DNA of 26,771 bases from an uncultured Christensenellaceae bacterium (GTDB lineage Bacteria; Bacillota; Clostridia; Christensenellales; Borkfalkiaceae): assembly GCA_910586825.1 (NCBI GenBank), contig CAJUJF010000015.1, forward strand, positions 1 to 26,771, written 5' to 3'. The translations under genes and the position numbers were made by a program. This document shows, piece by piece, positions 21,769 through 26,771 of the stretch. Under the pieces are notes generated by a model. That model saw only the letters and a list, made by a program, of their open reading frames with translations, searched no databases and had not been told where the DNA came from. Positions within the stretch are counted from its first letter, which is position 1. Each line of letters starts with the position of its first letter.

Positions 21769-22067
21769 TTCTTTTTCCGCGGCGCGGGAAGGGAATCCGC
21801 AACGGCAAACAGGAGCCGTTGCAAAAATGCTTTATCTCGAGACTCCACCAAATAGTAGGGCTTTGCGCCCGCGTAGGGCGGCGCTTTCGGCGCATCCGCA
21901 AGCATTTCGGCGGAAGCGGGCGTGATCTTTACGAAAAGCCGATTGTCGCAAACGTCCCCGACGACTTTTTCACGGCAGTACAGGACGTATTCTCCCATCA
22001 TCGGACGGACGCGCACTTCCCAAAGCCCTTCCAAAAATTCTTCGATAAACTGTTTTTCGGTAGCCAT
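21765..22067 (-). CDS. TfoX N-terminal-domain protein
   Basis: A 100-residue protein consisting of a single TfoX_N domain. The family core RPMMGEYVLYCREKVVGDVCD and RLFVKITPA are present, and the C-terminus is basic (RKKK). The full-length TfoX/Sxy of gamma-proteobacteria activates competence genes, but stand-alone TfoX_N proteins are common in Firmicutes with no established role. GAGG precedes the ATG by five bases. It overlaps the methyltransferase gene by four bases, and follows the TPR-like gene after seven bases, in what appears to be one operon. A regulatory role is not supported directly by this sequence. Confidence 0.85.
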   Translation of the reverse strand: MATEKQFIEEFLEGLWEVRVRPMMGEYVLYCREKVVGDVCDNRLFVKITPASAEMLADAPKAPPYAGAKPYYLVESRDKAFLQRLLFAVADSLPAPRKKK

Positions 22068-22074
22068 AGAAACC

Positions 22075-22695
22075 TCAGCAATACTTTTGTATCACGCGGT
22101 GTACGACGGGATAGGGCGACCGCTTCGCCGCATCGGGCACGGGCGGGGTCTCTCCCGCAAGATGCGCGAACACCGCGTCCAGAATCCCGATCTGCTCGCG
22201 GTAGATCTGCGCATGGGCGCAGTCTTTGCGAAAGGCGTCGTATTCCTCCTGCGCCGCCGCGATATCTTCCCAATCCAAATTGACGACGATTACGAAAAAC
22301 GCCGTCCGGTACTTCCAGCCCGTCCCGCCCGCATGGCGGAGAATATCGACATATTTCGCCGCCTGCGCGGTGTCGTCGAGCGCAAGATACGCCCGTATGT
22401 ACAGCTGAAATACGATGATGCGGTACACGGGAAAAAAGATCGGATTGTGCGACGCCCTGTCGAGAAGCGCAACGGCGGCGGCATAATCGGCGGCGGCGAA
22501 CCGCCGTTCGAAACGAAGATACAACCGCTCCCGTTGAATGCTCCCCGCCAGATACCAGAGCGACACGACCGCCATAAGACAGCCGGTAACGCCGACGGCA
22601 ATCAATCCGTATACGAATCCCACGGCAGCGACGCCCGCAAACAGCGCGGTGCAAAGTCCTGTCAAAACGCATACAACCGTTAAATTCCGTTTCAT
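22075..22695 (-). CDS. Membrane protein with cytoplasmic TPR-like helical region
   Basis: A 206-residue protein with two N-terminal hydrophobic helices (about residues 7-30 and 32-52) and a helical rest rich in Ala, Tyr and Arg that reads like tetratricopeptide pairs (FAAADYAAAVALLDRAS, AYLALDDTAQAAKYVDIL). The final 25 residues are Pro-rich. TPR-like regions normally mediate protein contacts; no partner can be named. ATG 22695 is preceded by a G-run (GGGGGG) four bases away, better than ATG 22707. It begins 18 bases after the RNase J terminator-like hairpin, without room for a standard promoter, and is followed by tfoX-type, trmR-like and U32 genes in the same direction. Confidence 0.77.
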   Translation of the reverse strand: MKRNLTVVCVLTGLCTALFAGVAAVGFVYGLIAVGVTGCLMAVVSLWYLAGSIQRERLYLRFERRFAAADYAAAVALLDRASHNPIFFPVYRIIVFQLYIRAYLALDDTAQAAKYVDILRHAGGTGWKYRTAFFVIVVNLDWEDIAAAQEEYDAFRKDCAHAQIYREQIGILDAVFAHLAGETPPVPDAAKRSPYPVVHRVIQKYC

Positions 22696-22712
22696 GATTC
22701 CCCCCATTTTCG

Positions 22713-22737
22713 AAAAGACAGGCGGAAACCGCCTGTC
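22713..22737 (-). terminator. Terminator-like hairpin after RNase J
   Basis: Perfect nine-bp stem GACAGGCGG/CCGCCTGTC (22737-22729 with 22725-22717) and loop TTT, followed by only four T. It starts eight bases after the rnj stop codon. The short T-run and the following gene's start within 20 bases suggest partial read-through. Confidence 0.75.
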
Positions 22738-22744
22738 CCCGATA

Positions 22745-24772
22745 TTACAGCTCGTTTACGATCGGAATGATCATGGGCGACTGCTTCGTCGTCTTGAAAA
22801 GATAGGTCTTCGCCGCGCGGCGAACCGCGCTTGCGATCTCGGCGGCGCCGCCGTGCGCGCCTTCGACCGCCTTTTCCACCACCCCTTTCAGATCGCGGAG
22901 ATCTTCGCGTTCGTCCGAAAAGACGAATCCGCGGCTTTCGATGATCGGTTCGCCGAGCAGCACCCCGTTCGAAATCGCCAACGAGACGATGAACAGCCCC
23001 TCGCCCGACATGCGAATACGGTCCTTCAATACCTCGCTCGTGCCGTAGTCCTCGAAGCCCGCGCCGTCGATCAAACGCGCGCCCGCGGGGAAACTTTCGC
23101 CCTGTTTGAGGCTGTCGTCCGTCAGTTCGACGCAAACGCCGATATCGGGAATGAAGGTCTGCGCGGGTTTCATGCCCAGCTCCTGCGCAAGCAATACGTG
23201 CCGCTTCAAATGGCGGTATTCGCCGTGTACCGGAATAAAAAACTTCGGCTTTAACAGCGTATGCATGATCTTGTGTTCTTCCTGACAGGCGTGTCCCGAA
23301 ACGTGAATTTTTTCAAGCGATTCGTACACGACGTTCGCGCCCTTTTTATAGAGGTTGTTGATTACGCGGTAGATCATCCGTTCGTTCCCCGGAATGGGAC
23401 TTGCGGAAATGATGATGGTATCGTTGGAACCGATCGTCACCTTGTTGAATTCTCCCGCCGCCATACGCGTCAGCGCGCTCATCGGCTCGCCCTGCGAACC
23501 GGTGGAAACGATGACGATTTCCCGATCGAAGAAGTTCTTCGTCTTTTCCACGTCGACCAGAACCCCTTCCGGAATGGTGATCTCCCCGATCTTCGCCGCC
23601 GCCTCTACCACGTTGAACATACTGCGGCCCGAAAGCGCGACTTTGCGGCGGAATTTGATGGCGATATCGATGATCTGCTGCAAACGGTGAACATTGGACG
23701 CGAACGTCGCAACGATCAGCCTGCGGTCGGCGTTCTCCGCAAAGAGGTGTTCGAGCGTCGTTCCCACGACGGTTTCGCTCATCGTGTATCCCGCGCGCTC
23801 GATGTTCGTCGATTCGCCGAGATACAAAAGCACCCCTTTCTTTCCGTATTCCGCAATCTCTTTCAGATCGATCGGCGCGCCCGCAACGGGCGTGAGATCG
23901 ATTTTAAAATCCCCGCTGTGAAAAATGATGCCGTACGGCGTTTCCACAGCAAGCGCCAGCGCGCCTGCGATCGAATGGTTCACGGCGATAAAGTTCACCG
24001 TAAACACCCCCGCTTTGACCTTGTCGCCCGCGCTCACCGTGTGTTCGTTCACGTTGTTGAGACGGTGTTCGCGCAACTTGTTATCGACAAGCGCAAGCGT
24101 GAGCTTGGTGCCGTAAACGGGAATATTCAGTTCTTTTAACAGATACGGAACGCCGCCGATGTGGTCTTCGTGTCCGTGCGTCAGAAACACGCCGCGCACT
24201 TTGTGCTTATTCTGAACCAGATAAGTGATATCCGGAAAGACGAGATCGATGCCCGGCATTTCCTCGGTGGGAAAAATGATCCCCGCGTCGATGATAACGA
24301 TGTCGTTGCCATACTCGATCGCGGTCATGTTCTTGCCGATTTCGCCGACGCCGCCGAAGAAGAGAACTTTGACGGGTTTTTTCTTCTTGCCGCGCTCTTT
24401 CTGCCCTTTCTGTCCGCGGGGCTGACCTTCCTGCACGGGAGCCGATTTCTTCGGTTCGGATTCCCGCCCTAACGCCGCATGATCCGCCGTAACGATTTTG
24501 GTTCCTTTTCCCTTGGCGGAAGAGCGGCGGCGGGGTTTGAACCCCGCTTCCCGCATCGCCTCCGCCGAACGCTCTTCGCCGAGATTCTTCTTCCCCTGCG
24601 GCGCGCGCTGTTCCGTCTTTCTCTCCGCGCCTTGTTCGGGGGCGGGTTTGCCGTTCCGGCGCGATTTCTGCGCCTGTTCGCGGTTATACGCTTCAAGCCC
24701 GTTCAAGATCGCCAGCTCGATCGCGTCCGTTCCGCGGTCTTCCGTACGACCGTTTTTGTTTTTTCGATTCAA
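22745..24772 (-). CDS. rnj: Ribonuclease J with a long disordered basic N-terminus
   Basis: A 675-residue metallo-beta-lactamase/beta-CASP ribonuclease with 5'-to-3' exo- and endonuclease activity, central to mRNA turnover and rRNA maturation in Firmicutes. Residues 1-132 are charged, low-complexity and Lys/Arg/Gln/Gly-rich, not found in B. subtilis RNase J1. The catalytic core follows: HGHEDH at 199-204, H266 region, HSGDFK at 285-290, SGHACQEEHK, PVHGEYRHL and the C-terminal oligomerisation domain. The segment normally reading LxSDSTN is LYLGESTN here (Glu at 320). The start is TTG at 24772 after AAAGGAG. The leader can form alternative hairpins that include this ribosome site. It is separated from the downstream TPR-like operon by a weak terminator. 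Confidence 0.95.
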   Translation of the reverse strand: MNRKNKNGRTEDRGTDAIELAILNGLEAYNREQAQKSRRNGKPAPEQGAERKTEQRAPQGKKNLGEERSAEAMREAGFKPRRRSSAKGKGTKIVTADHAALGRESEPKKSAPVQEGQPRGQKGQKERGKKKKPVKVLFFGGVGEIGKNMTAIEYGNDIVIIDAGIIFPTEEMPGIDLVFPDITYLVQNKHKVRGVFLTHGHEDHIGGVPYLLKELNIPVYGTKLTLALVDNKLREHRLNNVNEHTVSAGDKVKAGVFTVNFIAVNHSIAGALALAVETPYGIIFHSGDFKIDLTPVAGAPIDLKEIAEYGKKGVLLYLGESTNIERAGYTMSETVVGTTLEHLFAENADRRLIVATFASNVHRLQQIIDIAIKFRRKVALSGRSMFNVVEAAAKIGEITIPEGVLVDVEKTKNFFDREIVIVSTGSQGEPMSALTRMAAGEFNKVTIGSNDTIIISASPIPGNERMIYRVINNLYKKGANVVYESLEKIHVSGHACQEEHKIMHTLLKPKFFIPVHGEYRHLKRHVLLAQELGMKPAQTFIPDIGVCVELTDDSLKQGESFPAGARLIDGAGFEDYGTSEVLKDRIRMSGEGLFIVSLAISNGVLLGEPIIESRGFVFSDEREDLRDLKGVVEKAVEGAHGGAAEIASAVRRAAKTYLFKTTKQSPMIIPIVNEL

Positions 24773-24777
24773 TATAA

Positions 24778-24832
24778 CTCCTTTGTCCGCGCGCGATTAC
24801 AAAGGGAGAGAGCCGAAAATCAGCTCTCTTCC
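24778..24832 (-). promoter_or_regulatory. Structured rnj leader with mutually exclusive hairpins
   Basis: On the minus strand hairpin 1 pairs 24832-24820 with 24816-24805 (12 pairs, one bulge, loop UUU). Hairpin 2 pairs 24808-24799 with 24786-24778 (nine pairs, one bulged C, 12-base loop), where the 3' arm is ACAAAGGAG, the rnj Shine-Dalgarno site. The two share 24805-24808, so they cannot both form. This resembles a translational attenuator; function is inferred. No clear promoter was seen between the upstream stop codon and this region. Confidence 0.6.
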
Positions 24833-24867
24833 AACCCGCGTCCGCGGAACTGCAATTCCTTTATCTT

Positions 24868-26771
24868 TTAAAAATCCAGATCGGATTTTTCTACGATCGC
24901 AGTCTTGACAAGTCCCTCCGCGATCAACTGCTGTTCGTTTCTGTAAGCGAACTGTAACGTGTAATCCACGTGCGGTTTCTCCTCTTTGATCGCCTGATTA
25001 CGCTCCATTAAGAGTTCGACAAGCCGCATTGCGCGTTTCAACGCAACTACGCTCTTGATCTTGATCATCATCGGCGTCTTTTCGTACATCTTCGTGTCGC
25101 CGGCGAACTTCTGATGGTAGACCGATTCGGGGAACTCGTCGGGATTGAGCGCTAAATACAGGCACAGCGTTCTTCCGCGTACGCAGATCTTCGCGATCGT
25201 TTCGCGCTTGTAGGTGAACCGATCGTTCGACCAGTTCAGCTGAGAAGCGACTTTCGTGTAAGAGAGGAACTCGTTTTTCAGCTCGCTGTAATATTCCTTG
25301 ACGTCCTCTTCGCTTTCGATCAGTTTCGCGGTGAAACTGCGCTTCACGCGGGTCGTCAGTTCGGGTTCCGCGGGCTGTTTGACGATCGGCTTCGGCTTTC
25401 TCGAAGGCGCTTTCGTTTTTCCGGAAATGATGCTCGTCACCGTTTCAAGCTCTTCTTCCGGTTCTTCTTCCTCGGGTTCCACGTATTTCTGAATGATCAC
25501 TTCGCGCACGACTTTGGGTTCGGGAGCGGGCGCGGGTACCGCCGCGATCGCGACTTCTTCCCTGCGCGCGTCCTCTTCCCGCTTCAAAGCCGCAAGGAAC
25601 GCGGCGTCCGTTTTCAGATATTCCGCAACGCGCTTTGCAAAATCCTCGGTCGTGAACTTGTCGCTGACTTTTTCGGCGACTTCGTCGGTATCCACTTCCG
25701 CTTTCTGCGCAAAGCCCTCTTCCTTCATCTGCTCGATGATTCTCGCGATAATCTCGTCGGAATCAAACGCGGCGTTGGTCGCGATCCCGTCCTGCTTCAA
25801 CCGTTCGGTGATCTGCGCGACGACTTCTTCGGGATCGAATTCGGTATTCTGCACAAATCCTTCCGCCCTGAGCTGTTCCACCAGGTGAGACGACAGCGTA
25901 TGCGTATCAATGTCCGCGCCGCCGACCATGCCTTCCCGTTTCAGCCGTTCGACGATACTTTGCGTAAGCGCTTCGGTGTCGATCTCCGCATTTTGCGCAA
26001 AGCCCTCTTCTCTCATCCGCGACGCCAGCTTTTCGGCAAGCGCTTCGGAATCGAACTTCTCTCCGTCCTCCGCCGTTTCCGCTCTGAGCTGTTCGGCGAT
26101 CTGTCTTGTGAATCCTTCCGCTTTCAGCTGAGAAATCATTCTCTCCACCAACTCGGCGGTATCCAATTCCACGTTCTGCGCGATCCCTTCGTGGATCAGG
26201 CGGTCGGTGATCTGCTCGGTAAAGCCCTCTTCTTTCATCTGCGCGACAATCGAGGAGGTAAGCGCGCTCGTATCGAATTCGAACTTCTGCGCAAATTCCT
26301 CTTCGCGAAGCCGCTCGGCGATCTGCGCGGCAAGGTCCGCGACCTCGTCGCCCTCGCTCTCTTCGGCGTATTCTTCTTCGGAATCCTCTTCCTGCATGCT
26401 CTGCTCGTTCAGGAGCTCGATCACGCGGCTTGCGACTTCCTCCGCGGTCGGCGCGGCGGGTACGATCTCCGCGACGCGGGCGGCGATTTCTTCCGCCGTG
26501 AGCGGTTCCACGGCTTCTTCGTCGGCAAATCCTTCTTCGTAATCGGTTTCTTCCTGCGCGTTCTGCTCGTTCAGAAGCTCTATCACGCGGCTTGCAACCT
26601 CTTCCGCGGTCGGCGCGGCGGGCACGATCTCCGCGACGCGGGCGGCGATTTCTTCCGCCGTGAGCGGTTCCGCAACTTCTTCTTCCGCGACGGCAAACTC
26701 TTCTTCGATCCCGTCGTCCTGCGCGTTCTGCTCGTTCAGAAGCTCTATCACGCGGCTTGCAACCTCTTCCG
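24868..26771 (-). CDS. Repeat-rich acidic protein with C-terminal conserved Clostridia domain (5' end beyond window)
   Basis: At least 634 residues; the frame is open to the right edge, so the start is missing and the GTG at 26751 is an internal repeat valine. Parts in order: Glu-rich tandem repeats of 54-55 residues (26401-26771 and beyond), a series of about seven 24-residue helical repeats with the pattern G-F-A-Q-N-x-E-x-D-T (about 25645-26340), a Pro/Glu linker, and a C-terminal domain of about 160 residues (24868-25350) beginning RSFTAKLIESEEDVKEYYS and containing ICVRGRTLCLYLALNPDEF. That domain resembles one seen in many Clostridia proteins of unknown function. No signal or membrane segment is visible in the available part, so it is probably cytoplasmic and scaffold-like. 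No promoter is in the window. No clear terminator follows except hairpin 1 of the rnj leader. Confidence 0.85.
   Translation of the reverse strand, partial: EEVASRVIELLNEQNAQDDGIEEEFAVAEEEVAEPLTAEEIAARVAEIVPAAPTAEEVASRVIELLNEQNAQEETDYEEGFADEEAVEPLTAEEIAARVAEIVPAAPTAEEVASRVIELLNEQSMQEEDSEEEYAEESEGDEVADLAAQIAERLREEEFAQKFEFDTSALTSSIVAQMKEEGFTEQITDRLIHEGIAQNVELDTAELVERMISQLKAEGFTRQIAEQLRAETAEDGEKFDSEALAEKLASRMREEGFAQNAEIDTEALTQSIVERLKREGMVGGADIDTHTLSSHLVEQLRAEGFVQNTEFDPEEVVAQITERLKQDGIATNAAFDSDEIIARIIEQMKEEGFAQKAEVDTDEVAEKVSDKFTTEDFAKRVAEYLKTDAAFLAALKREEDARREEVAIAAVPAPAPEPKVVREVIIQKYVEPEEEEPEEELETVTSIISGKTKAPSRKPKPIVKQPAEPELTTRVKRSFTAKLIESEEDVKEYYSELKNEFLSYTKVASQLNWSNDRFTYKRETIAKICVRGRTLCLYLALNPDEFPESVYHQKFAGDTKMYEKTPMMIKIKSVVALKRAMRLVELLMERNQAIKEEKPHVDYTLQFAYRNEQQLIAEGLVKTAIVEKSDLDF
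25645..26004 (-). repeat. Five tandem 24-residue (72-nt) helical repeats in the right-edge protein
   Basis: Units begin at 26004, 25932, 25860, 25788 and 25716 (minus strand), each exactly 72 nt and starting with Gly, with pattern G-[FMI]-x-x-x-[AT]-x-[IFV]-D followed by an amphipathic helix ending in Lys/Arg and Glu/Asp. Two more diverged units lie upstream to about 26310. DNA identity between units is low, so the array is old. Confidence 0.8.
26401..26771 (-). repeat. Near-identical 162-165 nt tandem repeats encoding the Glu-rich N-terminal part
   Basis: The sequence beginning CTGCTCGTTCAG on the plus strand recurs at 26401, 26563 and 26728, spacings of 162 and 165 nt (54 and 55 codons). 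The copies share long identical stretches at DNA level, including the segment encoding TAEEIAARVAEIVPAAP, so they duplicated recently. The array continues past the window. Confidence 0.9.

Noticed and set aside
21765..22067. Natural-competence regulator TfoX/Sxy
   Set aside because: Only the N-terminal domain is present, with no C-terminal domain and no competence genes nearby.
26401..26771. CRISPR-like periodic repeats at the right edge
   Set aside because: The repeats are 162-165 nt, in frame, without spacer structure, and encode a Glu/Ala-rich protein.

Overview
The window looks like a compact stretch of a GC-rich (mid-50s percent, judged by eye, not computed) low-G+C-lineage Firmicute chromosome, most likely an uncultivated gut Clostridia member. 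The reasons are sigma-A promoters with almost invariant 17-bp spacers, GGAG-type Shine-Dalgarno sites, an RNase J gene, a TrhP/TrmR-type tRNA modification pair, tRNA genes with encoded CCA, and small Clostridia-type proteins of unknown function. The lineage is an inference. Nothing looks like a phage, plasmid, insertion sequence or CRISPR array; this is ordinary core chromosome. Most genes lie on the minus strand.

Layout. 1-240: two minus-strand tRNA genes (Asp, and a CAT-anticodon Met/Ile2 type) behind a consensus promoter. 390-2825: two plus-strand membrane proteins (EamA/DMT transporter, LPG-synthase-type flippase), each with its own promoter almost touching the start codon, closed by a bidirectional terminator. 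2834-5690: minus operon ade-rdgB-yfcE (adenine deaminase, ITP/XTP pyrophosphatase, small phosphodiesterase). 5767-8267: metal-resistance operon of an ArsR/SmtB sensor and a CadA/ZntA-type P-type ATPase with a clear operator. 8252-11106: feoA-feoB-rluA-type operon. 11149-12900: phosphoglucomutase. 12906-14735: two membrane proteins of unknown function. 14766-15807: ROK glucokinase. 15887-16693: PHP phosphoesterase. 16670-17471: a divergent pair (small conserved protein and HTH-like protein) around a 15-bp palindrome made of two opposed -35 boxes. 17520-19206: small membrane protein, tRNA-Thr(CGT), diacylglycerol-kinase-family lipid kinase. 19211-22695: minus gene series of a TPR-like membrane protein, TfoX-N protein, TrmR-like methyltransferase, U32/TrhP-like protein and a membrane-anchored protein. 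22745-24832: RNase J with a disordered basic N-terminal extension and a structured leader. 24868-26771: a repeat-rich acidic protein running off the right edge.

How genes work together. The ade operon couples hypoxanthine production with removal of the inosine nucleotides that can follow from it. The ArsR protein probably represses itself and the ATPase through the operator over its own promoter. TrmR and the U32 protein probably make 5-methoxyuridine at tRNA position 34.

The most unusual signals are regulatory. Several genes have a -10 element only 6-10 nt before the start codon, predicting leaderless or near-leaderless mRNAs next to genes with ordinary leaders. The RNase J leader can form two mutually exclusive hairpins, one hiding the Shine-Dalgarno site. 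In one case a promoter -35 box sits inside a terminator hairpin. No dramatic new multi-gene system was recognised; the repeat protein at the right edge and the divergent HTH locus are the best candidates for unexplored biology.
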